From UBA1858 sp963976865 (GTDB taxonomy: Bacteria > Pseudomonadota > Gammaproteobacteria > UBA4575), in NCBI GenBank assembly GCA_963976865.1, contig CAXBLY010000001.1:186001-250000 (forward strand): a stretch of DNA of 64,000 bases, read 5' to 3'. Positions 33,290 to 42,785 of this stretch are shown piece by piece. Position numbers and translations under genes: made by a program. The notes beneath the pieces were generated by a model. The model did no database searches, was not told the DNA's origin, and was given only the letters and a program-made list of their open reading frames with translations. Every line of letters starts with the position of its first letter. Positions within the stretch are counted from its first letter, which is position 1.

Positions 33290-34039
33290 TTAGTGAACAT
33301 CTTTCCAGTAGTCACGCTTCATGAAGTACGCGAGTACACCGAGTGCGGCCAGAAAGAATAACACACCTACACCTACACCTTGGCGCTTAAGTTGTGCTGG
33401 CTCTCCCATATAAACCAGAAAATTGACCAAATCTACAAGCATGGCATCGTATTCTTTCGGCGTTAGCTTGCCTGGAACTGCAATTTCAAAAGGAGACTCA
33501 TGTTTATTGCCGTGCCCACCAGCGTGACTTTCTTCTTTTTCTTTCACGGCTAGTTTCTGCAGACCCTGATATTCCCATAGCACATGCGGCATAGAGGTTC
33601 CCGGGAATTGAAGATTATTCACACCGCGTATTGCAGATTCGTCTACATAGAACGACTTAAGGTAACTGTAAATCCAGTTAGCGCCACGCGCTCTGGCTTT
33701 CACGCTCAAATCTGGCGGCGGTGCACCGAACCACTCTTTTCCCTGCTCTACTGTGAGCGCAACTTTCATCGTGTCACCCAGTTTTCTGCCGGTGAATATC
33801 ATATGCTCGCGCATATTCTCGTCACTGATTCCCAAATCAGCCGCAACACGATTGTAGCGACTAAAAGAGGCAGAGTGACAAGACAGACAGTAATTTACGA
33901 ATGTCTTGGCGCCACGCTGTAATGACTTTTGATGATGGACATCAACATGCATTTCAAACAATGGCCCCCCGCCAGCAGCCCAGCTGAACGATGAGGACAC
34001 GAGAGCAGTTACACAAATTAATTTACAAAGATTCTTCAT
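33290..34039 (-). CDS. petC: Cytochrome c1 of the bc1 complex
   Basis: The 249-residue precursor has a signal peptide (LICVTALVSSSFSWAA), the covalent haem motif CLSCH at residues 51-55 and a C-terminal membrane anchor (GVGVGVLFFLAALGVLAYFMKRDYWKDV). The distal methionine is probably in FPGTSMPHVLWEYQG. A histidine-rich insert (ESHAGGHGNKHES) precedes the anchor. With PetA and PetB it passes electrons from ubiquinol to a soluble cytochrome c in the periplasm. It overlaps petB by four bases. Confidence 0.97.
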   Translation of the reverse strand: MKNLCKLICVTALVSSSFSWAAGGGPLFEMHVDVHHQKSLQRGAKTFVNYCLSCHSASFSRYNRVAADLGISDENMREHMIFTGRKLGDTMKVALTVEQGKEWFGAPPPDLSVKARARGANWIYSYLKSFYVDESAIRGVNNLQFPGTSMPHVLWEYQGLQKLAVKEKEESHAGGHGNKHESPFEIAVPGKLTPKEYDAMLVDLVNFLVYMGEPAQLKRQGVGVGVLFFLAALGVLAYFMKRDYWKDVH

Positions 34040-35427
34040 GAAGTAACCCTCTCTGGAACTTGTTTGTCTTGATCTAGATTTGTAAAGGCGGCACCGATTA
34101 GGGTAACAAACAGGTACGCGACTGGGATGATCCAGGTTTTCCAGGTTAATTCTGCAATTTCTGGATTATTTCTGTATACATCATATACAGTTATCAAACC
34201 AACAAAGATGATAAACCACGCGATGTAATAAAGTGCTGAACGTTGCGTACTGTATATCGCCAGTACCGCAAAGAAGAGGAAGTACAGCTCAGAAAGTCTT
34301 AACGCCATTTGCGATGCGATAGGTGTTACCGCCTGTACGCCGTAATAACCTAACCATACAAAAGCCACCAGGAAAACAAACAGGTTCACTTTATACAGAG
34401 CGCTTCTGTAACGAATGGACTTGACTACATTTTTATCAATCCATGGCAGCAGGAATAGGACAAATACTGCAGCACCCATCGCCACTACACCCCAGAACGG
34501 ATTTGGTATTGCTCTCAGCACAGTATAGAACGGAGTAAAGTACCATACAGGTGCAATATGTTCCGGTGTTGCTAACGGATTGGCGGGTTCGAAGTTGGCG
34601 TGCTCCAGGAAGTAACCGCCCATTTCAGGAGCAAAGAATACTACCAATGCAAATATAAACAGGAATACTACAACACCGACAACATCTTTCACCGTGTAGT
34701 AAGGGTGGAACGGTATCCCATCCAGAGGAATTCCGTCTGCATCCTTGTTCTTCTTGATTTCAACACCATCAGGATTATTGGATCCCACTGTATGCAGCGC
34801 AGCAATATGCGCTACCACCAGTCCCAACAGAACAATTGGCACTGCAATCACGTGTAAAGCGAAAAAGCGGTTTAACGTCGCATCTGATACAACAAAGTCA
34901 CCACGAATCCATAATGCCAGATCATCGCCAATTACGGGGATTGTGCCAAACAGATTTACGATCACCTGTGCGCCCCAGTAAGACATTTGCCCCCAGGGTA
35001 GCAAATAGCCCATAAATGCTTCTGCCATCAGGCACATATAAATCATCATTCCAAACAGCCAGATTAACTCACGGGGCTGTTTGAACGAGCCGTACATTAA
35101 GCCACGCAACATATGCAGATAGACAACAACGAAAAAGGCAGAAGCCCCCGTTGAGTGCATATAGCGTACCAGCCAGCCCCAATTGACATCTCGCATGATG
35201 TATTCAACGGATGCGAACGCCAACTCTGCATCCGGCTTGTAATGCATCGTCAGGAAAATTCCTGTCACTATCTGAATCACAAGTACCAGCAATGCCAGTG
35301 AGCCAAAGAAATACCAGAAATTAAAGTTCTTTGGTGCGTAGTATTTTGAAAGGTGTGCTTCCCAAAACTCGATAACCGGCAATCGAGAATCAACCCAACC
35401 GATAATTCCGCCTACTTTATTAGTCAT
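34036..35427 (-). CDS. petB: Cytochrome b of the bc1 complex
   Basis: This 463-residue membrane protein forms the quinone-binding core of the complex. It has eight or more hydrophobic helices. Recognisable motifs are the haem-ligand region GWLVRYMHSTGASAFFVVVYLHMLRGL, LPWGQMSYWGAQV and the Qo-site PEHIAPVWYFTPFYTVLRAIP. The second pair of haem histidines is in FFALHVIAVPIVLLGLVVAH. An extra C-terminal part of three helices makes it longer than mitochondrial-type cytochrome b, as is normal for many proteobacteria. It begins directly after the petA stop codon. Confidence 0.97.
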   Translation of the reverse strand: MTNKVGGIIGWVDSRLPVIEFWEAHLSKYYAPKNFNFWYFFGSLALLVLVIQIVTGIFLTMHYKPDAELAFASVEYIMRDVNWGWLVRYMHSTGASAFFVVVYLHMLRGLMYGSFKQPRELIWLFGMMIYMCLMAEAFMGYLLPWGQMSYWGAQVIVNLFGTIPVIGDDLALWIRGDFVVSDATLNRFFALHVIAVPIVLLGLVVAHIAALHTVGSNNPDGVEIKKNKDADGIPLDGIPFHPYYTVKDVVGVVVFLFIFALVVFFAPEMGGYFLEHANFEPANPLATPEHIAPVWYFTPFYTVLRAIPNPFWGVVAMGAAVFVLFLLPWIDKNVVKSIRYRSALYKVNLFVFLVAFVWLGYYGVQAVTPIASQMALRLSELYFLFFAVLAIYSTQRSALYYIAWFIIFVGLITVYDVYRNNPEIAELTWKTWIIPVAYLFVTLIGAAFTNLDQDKQVPERVTS

Positions 35428-36027
35428 TTATGCAGCCCCTTCGTCAAGTTCACCAACAACAATGACATTGTCGCTGAGATATTTATATGGTGGGACCTCG
35501 AGATTTTTATTCGCCGGGACATTCTTATATACGCGTCCGGCCATATCAAAACTGGATCCATGACAGGGACAGTAAAAGCCGCCTGCCCATTCCGGACCGA
35601 GATCTTCTGGTGCCAGTTCTGGGCGGAATGTTGGAGAACAACCCAGGTGCGTACAGATTCCTACCAGTACAAGCACGTCTGGCTTAAGTGAACGAGTTTG
35701 ATTACGGGCAAATTCTGGCTGTTGAGCCAGCTCATCAGAATTAGGATCTCGTACTCTATCGTTAGTTGAATCCAGCAAAGACACCATTTTCTCAGATCGA
35801 CGCACAATCCACACAGGCTTGCGACGCCACTCGACCTGAATCTTCTGGCCTGGTTCTAACTTGCTGACATCTACCTCTACAGGGGCACCAGAAGCTAATG
35901 CGCGAGCACTTGGGCTCATGGTGGATATAAATGGCACAACAGCAACGGCTGCACCAACAGCCCCCACCACACTTGCACTCACCGTCAACATTTTTCGACG
36001 GCCCGTGTCTACAACGTGCTCCGACAT
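35428..36027 (-). CDS. petA: Rieske iron-sulfur protein of the bc1 complex
   Basis: This 199-residue protein is exported by the Tat route, judged from GRRKMLT before a hydrophobic helix that stays as the anchor. The 2Fe-2S cluster ligands are Cys125 and His127 in CTHLGC, and Cys153 and His156 in CPCHGSSFD, with Cys130 and Cys155 forming the stabilising disulfide. It takes electrons from ubiquinol in the Qo site. It is first in the petABC-sspAB unit, and the 158 bases upstream are the likely promoter region. Confidence 0.97.
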   Translation of the reverse strand: MSEHVVDTGRRKMLTVSASVVGAVGAAVAVVPFISTMSPSARALASGAPVEVDVSKLEPGQKIQVEWRRKPVWIVRRSEKMVSLLDSTNDRVRDPNSDELAQQPEFARNQTRSLKPDVLVLVGICTHLGCSPTFRPELAPEDLGPEWAGGFYCPCHGSSFDMAGRVYKNVPANKNLEVPPYKYLSDNVIVVGELDEGAA

Positions 36028-36186
36028 GTAAATCTCCTTATCGATTACCTAATAACCCGCATTTAGCCAGCTTTCATGCGCTACAGAATAGTCCTTGCAT
36101 AGCGAATCTTACTCTGCCACCTAAAAGCGCGGTAGGATGGCGTAACTAGTAAAAAACGTCAAGGCTAATTCGGCATTCCAGACCAG

Positions 36187-36945
36187 TTAAGCCGGATTTA
36201 TTTCATCAAAATACTGGTGTTCCAGGTTAAATTTTTCTCCCAGCAGCGCTGCCATGGCCTGAACCCCGTAACGCTCGGTGGCGTGATGGCCTGCCGCAAT
36301 GAAGTGAATATTACATTCTCTGGCAATATGCACTGTTTGCTCAGAAATTTCTCCGGTCAAATAAACGTCGGCCTGACAGTCAACCGCATCTGTAATCATG
36401 TGCTGCGCACCACCAGTACACCAGGCAATACGCTGAACCTGACGAGGACCACTGTTTATATGAATAGGATCAGTCACCAGGGCATTAGAGCAGTTATCTA
36501 CGAATTGCTGTATATCAATCGAATCTTCCAGCGTCCCGACATTGCCAACGGGGGTTTTACTGCTTTTTTGAAGCGGTTGCAGATTTGATATACCCAATCT
36601 CTCAGCAATCTGGGCGTTATTTCCCACCACTGGATGAGCGTCTAGTGGAAGATGATACGCGAGCAGGCTGACATCGGCACCTAGTAATGCCTGTAAACGA
36701 CGTTTTTTCATTCCCACCACTTGAACACGCTCGTTCTTCCAGAAATATCCATGATGAACAATCAGACAGTCTGCTCCCCATTCCAGAATCTGCTCAATAA
36801 TGGCCATACTCGCAGTCACAGCACTGGCGATTTTTACGACATTTTGCCTGCCTTCAACCTGCAGACCATTAGGGCAGTAATCCTTGAAACTGGCTATCCG
36901 CAGATAATTATCTGCGAAATCGGTTATTTCAGCTAATGTGCTCAT
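36187..36945 (-). CDS. Nif3-like dinuclear-metal-centre protein (YbgI type)
   Basis: This 252-residue protein belongs to the NIF3/YbgI family, ring-shaped hexamers with two metals per subunit. Metal-binding motifs are DCLIVHHGYFW with two histidines, SLLAYHLPLDAH, and near the end FIAAGHHATERYGVQA with further ligands. The start (DNYLRIASFKDYCPNGLQVEG) is typical. The enzymatic role of the family is unsettled; links to GTP cyclohydrolase-like and stress functions have been proposed. It is divergent from the DegS-type protease gene, 83 bases apart, an arrangement common in gammaproteobacteria. Confidence 0.92.
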   Translation of the reverse strand: MSTLAEITDFADNYLRIASFKDYCPNGLQVEGRQNVVKIASAVTASMAIIEQILEWGADCLIVHHGYFWKNERVQVVGMKKRRLQALLGADVSLLAYHLPLDAHPVVGNNAQIAERLGISNLQPLQKSSKTPVGNVGTLEDSIDIQQFVDNCSNALVTDPIHINSGPRQVQRIAWCTGGAQHMITDAVDCQADVYLTGEISEQTVHIARECNIHFIAAGHHATERYGVQAMAALLGEKFNLEHQYFDEINPA

Positions 36946-37028
36946 AGAGTGTGACGGGAAATATATAACATAATAACCTAAGAGTACCTGCTGACGGCAG
37001 GCATATCGCGTGATAGTGTAACAACCCC

Positions 37029-38180
37029 ATGGTACCTCGTAAATTTCTCATATTCCTAGCCCAGTCTGCTGCGATCGGTATCATAGCGGCAGCGATATTG
37101 ATTTTTCTGTTACCTAATAACTGGCTGCAATCAAGCAACGGTGCCGCTAATACACAAACAGCCAATTCGACAAATAGCGGTCCATTTTCTTATTCTGCTG
37201 CCGTCTCGAGAGCAGCGCCCGCCGTGGTTAATATTTATACCAAGAAACTGGTAAAGGGCACGCGCAAATTTTCTACCCAAAATCCCCAGCTAGAGCGCAT
37301 GCTGAGAAATATGTATGGCAGGAATGTCGATCAAACTGTCACCAGCCTGGGGTCAGGCGTGATCGTCACGCCTCAAGGTCATATTCTGACCAATAACCAC
37401 GTCATTGAAAATGCCGAAGAAATTGAAGTTTATCTGCGCGATGGCCGTCAACTGAGCGCCAGAGTGGTGGGTGCCGATCCGGAAACAGATCTCGCTGTGT
37501 TACAGATTCCCATGACTGAAGTTCCAGAGATTGCCTTTGGAATCTCACAAACGCTGGCTGTGGGTGATGTAGTACTCGCGATTGGCAACCCATTTGGATT
37601 AGGACAAACAGTGTCACAGGGAATTATCAGCGCCACTGGCAGAAACCAGTTAGGTATCAATGTATTTGAAAATTACATACAGACAGACGCTGCCATTAAT
37701 CCTGGTAATTCGGGCGGCGCACTGGTGAATGCCAAAGGTGAACTGATCGGTATCAATACGATCACTTCTTCCAAAAATGGAAATTCGGTGGGAATCGGCT
37801 TTGCAATACCGATTGTTCTGGCCAAAGAAGTGATGGCGCATATGATTGAGTACGGGCGTGTATTACGTGGCTGGATTGGGGTTCGCATGCAAAACATTTC
37901 CCCACAGTTATCTGAGTCTTTTGGCTTAACCGAGAGTGGCGGTGTACTAGTATCCGGCATTGTCCGTGGCGGGCCTGCCCACACCGCCGGATTGTATCCT
38001 GGCGATATCATTATTTCCCTGAACGACCAGGTGGTTACTGAAGAAAGACAGGTACTGAATGAAATTATTCGCTATCGCCCTCAGGAAAAACTTTCCATTA
38101 AAGGAATTCGCAATGGCAAATTAACAGAATGGACGATAGAAGTCGGCCAGCGTCCTGTCTATGGCGCCCTAACTTACTAA
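37029..38180 (+). CDS. DegS/HtrA-type periplasmic serine protease
   Basis: The 383-residue protein has one N-terminal membrane anchor (about residues 10-29), a trypsin-like domain with catalytic His124 (TNNHVIE), Asp154 (ETDLAVLQI) and Ser228 (GNSGGAL), and a single PDZ domain (LRGWIGVRMQNISPQ and GPAHTAGLYPGDIIISLN). One PDZ plus an anchor is the DegS plan, whereas DegP and DegQ have two PDZ domains. DegS senses misfolded porins and begins release of sigma-E by cutting RseA. No rse gene is adjacent, so the DegS role is likely but unproven. Confidence 0.88.
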   Translation: MVPRKFLIFLAQSAAIGIIAAAILIFLLPNNWLQSSNGAANTQTANSTNSGPFSYSAAVSRAAPAVVNIYTKKLVKGTRKFSTQNPQLERMLRNMYGRNVDQTVTSLGSGVIVTPQGHILTNNHVIENAEEIEVYLRDGRQLSARVVGADPETDLAVLQIPMTEVPEIAFGISQTLAVGDVVLAIGNPFGLGQTVSQGIISATGRNQLGINVFENYIQTDAAINPGNSGGALVNAKGELIGINTITSSKNGNSVGIGFAIPIVLAKEVMAHMIEYGRVLRGWIGVRMQNISPQLSESFGLTESGGVLVSGIVRGGPAHTAGLYPGDIIISLNDQVVTEERQVLNEIIRYRPQEKLSIKGIRNGKLTEWTIEVGQRPVYGALTY

Positions 38181-38310
38181 CACATTTGTGTGTGTAGTCT
38201 TTCTCAGGCTCTTCAGCACACGCTGGTAATACGTGCAAACTTATACGCAGCTTTGTAGTCGAACTATTTGCGAGCTTAATTTAATACTTCCTACCAAGAA
38301 AAAAATAACT

Positions 38311-38865
38311 ATGAGACTTAAATCAGATAAACTTCCTTTATTACTTATCATCTATTTATCTTTACACATTCCGATCAGCGTTGGAAAAGAACCACAATTC
38401 AGCAAAGAACCTGCGCATGTAATCGCCGGATGGGTTGAAAAAGTACGCATTGAGAATCAGAAATATGATATCAAAGCCAAACTGGATACAGGCGCGAAAA
38501 CATCATCCATCTATGCCATCAATGTCGAGCCATTCAAAAAAAATGGGAAACGCTGGGCCAGGTTCACGCTGGTGCTAACAGATAGCAAGGGCAAGGAACA
38601 TAAACTGGATTTAGAACGGCCTCGCTCACGTAAAGCCAACATAAAAAATCATGACGGCAATCACGACACAAGGTACGTAGTTGACCTGAATATATGTTTT
38701 AACGGACGCAAGTTTGTGACTGAATTTACGTTAGCTGACCGCAGTGAATATATTTATGGAGTATTACTTGGCAGACAATTTCTAAAACGAGTAGCCATTA
38801 TTGATCCTGAAAAAACTTTTTTGACTCTCTCCTCCTGCGAATCGCCGATCATAGAAACCGACTAG
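38311..38865 (+). CDS. Retropepsin-like aspartic protease (RimB/'ATP-dependent zinc protease' family), exported
   Basis: The ATG at 38311 is taken because it begins a signal peptide (LKSDKLPLLLIIYLSLHIPIS). A longer frame from 38233 adds 26 residues with no export signal. The 184-residue protein has the aspartic protease motif KAKLDTGAKTSSI, and a later strand VLLGRQFLKRVAIIDP typical of retropepsins. The family is labelled zinc protease in databases, but the D-T-G-A motif indicates an aspartic fold. It precedes a 7TM transglutaminase-like gene, an ATP-grasp ligase and an AstE/AspA hydrolase. In other bacteria RimB-like enzymes trim glutamate tails added by RimK. Confidence 0.83.
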   Translation: MRLKSDKLPLLLIIYLSLHIPISVGKEPQFSKEPAHVIAGWVEKVRIENQKYDIKAKLDTGAKTSSIYAINVEPFKKNGKRWARFTLVLTDSKGKEHKLDLERPRSRKANIKNHDGNHDTRYVVDLNICFNGRKFVTEFTLADRSEYIYGVLLGRQFLKRVAIIDPEKTFLTLSSCESPIIETD

Positions 38866-38901
38866 CACTACTAATAATTCAAAATAACCATATAACTACT
38901 T

Positions 38902-40434
38902 ATGCATCGAACTCCCTTAATATTCTGGTCGTCTTTATTCATTGTCATAGGCATGGCAATTTTCCTGCATAAAAGCATACAGCTGGATTTTCCCCTGGTA
39001 CCTGACAAAGAAACAGAAGCATGGACGGTACAGGCTCGCCTGAGTTTCGACGCCAATAAGCGAAACGTCAAAGCAATGCTATACATCCCCAGTTTAACTC
39101 CAGGGTACTCCAAGCTTGAAGAATATTTCATTTCTGGAAAGTATGGATTAAACGTCAAGCAAAGTGACGACAATAAAACAGCTAACTGGGCAATAAGAAA
39201 AGCAGAAGGGGAACAGTCTCTTTACTATCGTACGACTGTTACAAAGTCCGGAGTAGCGACCAAATGGTCCACAGTCCCAAGCTATCCAGCAGCCCCCAGT
39301 TTTGAGGAGCCCTATGCGACAGCTATTTCAAAAATCATTGAGGACGTTCGCAGCCAGTCAGCCGACACCTATACATTCACCTATGAATTAATCAGTCAGT
39401 TAAAATCATCAGATGCAAACGAAAATGTTTCCCTGATTAGAGGCCTGGCTGATTCAAATCATGAGATTGCTGATTTAGTAATTAAATTACTTTCTGTTGC
39501 ACATATTCCTACACGAAAGTTATGGACCATTGTTTTAACTGATGGCGCTAACAACGCACACGCTAAAGTTTTAATTCAGGCCTACAATGGTGAAGAATGG
39601 CTGACCTTTGACCCTAAAGACGGCAGCGCAGGAATTCCGGCTAATCATCTGGTGTGGAAAATTGGTGACGAACCCTTTTATGAGGTAATTAACGGTAAAA
39701 ATGTAGAACTGCAGTTTTCAGTAACCAAGTCATATATAGAAGTACTGGATGTTGCCAAACAAAATGCCAAGCAGACAGGTTCATTTCTTGGTGGCCTGAC
39801 ACTGTTTGCACTTCCAGTTCAAAGCCAGAACACATACAGCTTGCTACTCATGGTACCTCTCGGCGCTTTGCTGGTTGTTTTCATGCGCACATTTATTGGC
39901 GTGCAGACTTTTGGCACCTTTATGCCCATATTAATTGCCGTTGCCTTTCGTGAAACACAATTGTTCTGGGGCGTAGTACTTTTCACTGGCATTGTATTCG
40001 CGGGTTTATTAATTAGGTTTTACCTGGAGAACTTGCGCTTACTCCTCATTCCAAGACTCACCGTAATATTAATTGTCGTCGTCACAATGATGTTGCTTAT
40101 CAGTTTAATCACCAGCCGGCTGGGGATAGACCGACTACTTTCCATATCATTATTCCCTATGGTGATTCTGGCAATGACAATTGAGCGCATGTCCATTTCA
40201 TGGGAAGAAAGCGGCGCCCAGTCAGCGCTTATTCAGGGATTCGGAAGTCTGGTTGTTGCCTGCTTCGGTTATTTGCTAATGACCAATGAACATTTATCCT
40301 ACTTAATGTTTGTATACCCTGAATTACTATTAGTCCTATTAGGGATCTGTTTGCTAATGGGTCGTTACACCGGATATCGCCTCAGCGAGTTGATGAGATT
40401 CAGGGAAATGAAATCAGTGAAAAATAAATCATGA
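38902..40434 (+). CDS. Inactive-transglutaminase/7TM fusion protein
   Basis: This 510-residue inner-membrane protein has an N-terminal anchor and a periplasmic domain of about 280 residues containing a transglutaminase-like core (SLIRGLADSNHEIADLVIKLLSVAHIP, NAHAKVLIQAYNGEEWLTFDPKDG). The catalytic cysteine is not seen at the usual place, hence inactive. Seven or so helices follow from residue 300 (NTYSLLLMVPLGALLVVFMRTFIGVQTFGTFMP). This combination is the known 7TM_transglut family, found next to ATP-grasp ligases. The stop overlaps the ATP-grasp start by four bases. Confidence 0.88.
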   Translation: MHRTPLIFWSSLFIVIGMAIFLHKSIQLDFPLVPDKETEAWTVQARLSFDANKRNVKAMLYIPSLTPGYSKLEEYFISGKYGLNVKQSDDNKTANWAIRKAEGEQSLYYRTTVTKSGVATKWSTVPSYPAAPSFEEPYATAISKIIEDVRSQSADTYTFTYELISQLKSSDANENVSLIRGLADSNHEIADLVIKLLSVAHIPTRKLWTIVLTDGANNAHAKVLIQAYNGEEWLTFDPKDGSAGIPANHLVWKIGDEPFYEVINGKNVELQFSVTKSYIEVLDVAKQNAKQTGSFLGGLTLFALPVQSQNTYSLLLMVPLGALLVVFMRTFIGVQTFGTFMPILIAVAFRETQLFWGVVLFTGIVFAGLLIRFYLENLRLLLIPRLTVILIVVVTMMLLISLITSRLGIDRLLSISLFPMVILAMTIERMSISWEESGAQSALIQGFGSLVVACFGYLLMTNEHLSYLMFVYPELLLVLLGICLLMGRYTGYRLSELMRFREMKSVKNKS

Positions 40435-41378
40435 TAGGTTTCATTAGCCCCAGAGATTTACGCGAGCTCGGCATGCTCGGCATAAACCGGCGCAATAGTG
40501 ATTATGTCATGCGTTATAACCCCAGGCATTTATATCCTTTGGTCGATGACAAACTCAAAACGAAGAGTTTAGCCATCAGTGCGGGCATTGATGTACCGAA
40601 ACTATATGCTACATTAGAGATCAATCATCAGATAACTTCACTGGATTCACTCCTTGAGCAACATCGCGAAGTCGTCATCAAACCTGCACATGGAAGTGGT
40701 GGAAACGGAATTTTAGTGCTGGACGGCAGAATTGGTAAATTCCACCGTACTGCGAACGGCAGCTTGATCACTCTAAATTATATCAAACACTATGTGTCCA
40801 ACATTCTGTCGGGGATGTATAGCTTAGGCGGAGTACCTGACACCGCATTCCTGGAATACCGGGTTCAGTTTGACCCCGTATTTGACAATGTCAGCTTTAA
40901 AGGTGTCCCTGATATACGCATTATTGTTTTCAAAGGGATACCCGTGGCTGCCATGCTGCGTTTACCCACCAGCAAATCAGGTGGCAAGGCAAATCTGCAT
41001 CAGGGTGCTATCGGTGTAGGCATTGACCTGGCGAGCGGCGTGTCCACTAGCGCAGTCATCGGTAATATGAGTACGACCATGCATCCAGATACTGGACACA
41101 TTATAAATGATCTGCAAATTCCCCAGTGGGAGAAAATTCTGCAAATTGCAATTAAATGTGCAGACACCGTAGGCCTGGGTTATCTGGGTGTAGATCTCGT
41201 ATTAGACAGTGAACTGGGACCATTAATGCTCGAACTCAATGCCAGACCAGGATTAAACGTACAGCTCGCCAACCAGCGAGGGCTACTGCACAACCTTCAT
41301 AAAGTTGAACAATTGAAAGAAATCCCTAAATCCATCGATAATAGAATTTCGATTTCGAAAACACTGACGCAAAATTAA
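40431..41378 (+). CDS. ATP-grasp ligase (alpha-L-glutamate ligase-like, RimK-related)
   Basis: This 315-residue soluble ATP-grasp enzyme would join an amino acid or peptide by an amide bond at the cost of ATP. Typical motifs are EVVIKPAHGSGGNGILVL for the ATP-binding lysine loop, FLEYRVQFDP and VSFKGVPDIRIIVFKGIPVAAM for the grasp strands, and GYLGVDLVLDSELGPLMLELNARPGLNVQLAN at the metal site. It is homologous to RimK-related proteins of unknown substrate. It is coupled to the 7TM gene upstream and is five bases from the AstE-like gene downstream. Confidence 0.9.
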   Translation: MIGFISPRDLRELGMLGINRRNSDYVMRYNPRHLYPLVDDKLKTKSLAISAGIDVPKLYATLEINHQITSLDSLLEQHREVVIKPAHGSGGNGILVLDGRIGKFHRTANGSLITLNYIKHYVSNILSGMYSLGGVPDTAFLEYRVQFDPVFDNVSFKGVPDIRIIVFKGIPVAAMLRLPTSKSGGKANLHQGAIGVGIDLASGVSTSAVIGNMSTTMHPDTGHIINDLQIPQWEKILQIAIKCADTVGLGYLGVDLVLDSELGPLMLELNARPGLNVQLANQRGLLHNLHKVEQLKEIPKSIDNRISISKTLTQN

Positions 41379-41383
41379 ACACC

Positions 41384-42784
41384 ATGTTCCTCCGTAAAAT
41401 AGTTAGTCGTGTTTGTTTATATTCTAATTTGATTTTAGTACTGCTGGTGCTGCTCACAGTGATCAGTAGTACCAGTCTTGCAGAGACTGCTTCTGAAGAA
41501 GTTACATCAGAAAATAACGCAACCACAGAAGAAGAGCCTGTTGCAACCAGTATCGCGCCCAATACAGACCTGAAAAAAGTTACACGACTTCCGGATCCTG
41601 CATCAGAATCATCCTTCACAGAGACTAAAGAAGCTTCTGATGAAGAACCAGTCAAAAAAGAAAAGAAAGATCAAGAGAAAGTAATCAAGAAAGCAAAGAA
41701 AGCTTCTCCCGACGCGGTTAAACAAACAGACACAACAGACAACAGCAAAAAAACTGCACGTAAAAAGTTAGTAATTCTTGGCTCAGAAGTCCCTCCGAAT
41801 TCGTCTACCCGTTTAGCATGGTCACCACAAATTAGCATTTCAGGATTAGCCTTGCCGACGCCTGTACTGGTGATCAATGGTGCCAGACCAGGTCCCACCG
41901 TATGTCTGACAGGAGCAATACATGGTGATGAATTAAATGGCATCGAAGTCGTACGGCGTGTGATGTATGACATCGACCCGCGCAAATTGTCAGGCACTTT
42001 AATTGGCGTTCCTATTGTTAACTTGCAGGGCTTTCAGCGCTCATCTCGATACCTGTCTGACAGGCGCGACCTAAATCGCTTTTTTCCAGGTGAACCAAAT
42101 GGGAGTCTGGCTTCCAGAATTGCCCATTCTCTATTCACCAAGGTGATCAAACATTGCAATTATTTAATTGATCTACACACCGGTTCATTCAAAAGAGATA
42201 ACCTTCCACAGATCCGTGCTGACATGAGTCAGCCGAAAGTATCAGAATTTGCAGGCTACTTTGACAAGATAGCCATTGTGCATAATGCGGGCAGTCCTGG
42301 AATGTTGCGCACAGTTGCCAATGAATCCGGCATTTCAGCAGTAACGATGGAGCTGGGCGAATCATTACGCATTCAGGAAGAACATATAGAGGCTGGCACT
42401 TACAGCATTAACAGTTTACTCGATAAGCTTGAGCTGTATCCGCGTACATTTATATGGGGCGATCCAACACCAACTTATTACGAATCACTCTGGTTACGCG
42501 CAGAAAGCGGTGGCATATTATTCAGCGAGATGAATATTGGTGACCGCGTGCATAAAGGTAATATTCTGGGTGTGGTAACCGACCCAATCACTAATCACAG
42601 TAGCGAACTAGTTTCTCCCGTTAACGGGAAAATAATTGGTATGGCAGTAAATCAGGTCGTTATTCCAGGTTTTGCTGCATACCATATTGGCATGGAGTCC
42701 ACACAGGAGGCGATGTCAAAAGTGGAAAAAGCAGAAGTACCTTCAGATGTATACACCGACGGCGAAGTGATTGATCCAGAATAA
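41384..42784 (+). CDS. Exported succinylglutamate desuccinylase/aspartoacylase-family protein
   Basis: The 466-residue protein has a signal peptide, a low-complexity charged linker to about residue 130 (PVKKEKKDQEKVIKKAKKAS), then a zinc carboxypeptidase-like M14 domain. Metal ligands are seen in AIHGDELNGIEV (His180, Glu183) and LIDLHTGS, and a catalytic glutamate in TMELGES. The C-terminus holds a lipoyl-like beta-barrel (VHKGNILGVVTDPITNHSSELVSPVNGKIIG). It could hydrolyse N-acyl amino acids or peptides outside the cytoplasm. It completes a four-gene locus with a protease, an ATP-grasp ligase and a 7TM protein, as predicted earlier for such amidoligase loci. Confidence 0.85.
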   Translation: MFLRKIVSRVCLYSNLILVLLVLLTVISSTSLAETASEEVTSENNATTEEEPVATSIAPNTDLKKVTRLPDPASESSFTETKEASDEEPVKKEKKDQEKVIKKAKKASPDAVKQTDTTDNSKKTARKKLVILGSEVPPNSSTRLAWSPQISISGLALPTPVLVINGARPGPTVCLTGAIHGDELNGIEVVRRVMYDIDPRKLSGTLIGVPIVNLQGFQRSSRYLSDRRDLNRFFPGEPNGSLASRIAHSLFTKVIKHCNYLIDLHTGSFKRDNLPQIRADMSQPKVSEFAGYFDKIAIVHNAGSPGMLRTVANESGISAVTMELGESLRIQEEHIEAGTYSINSLLDKLELYPRTFIWGDPTPTYYESLWLRAESGGILFSEMNIGDRVHKGNILGVVTDPITNHSSELVSPVNGKIIGMAVNQVVIPGFAAYHIGMESTQEAMSKVEKAEVPSDVYTDGEVIDPE

Positions 42785-42785
42785 A

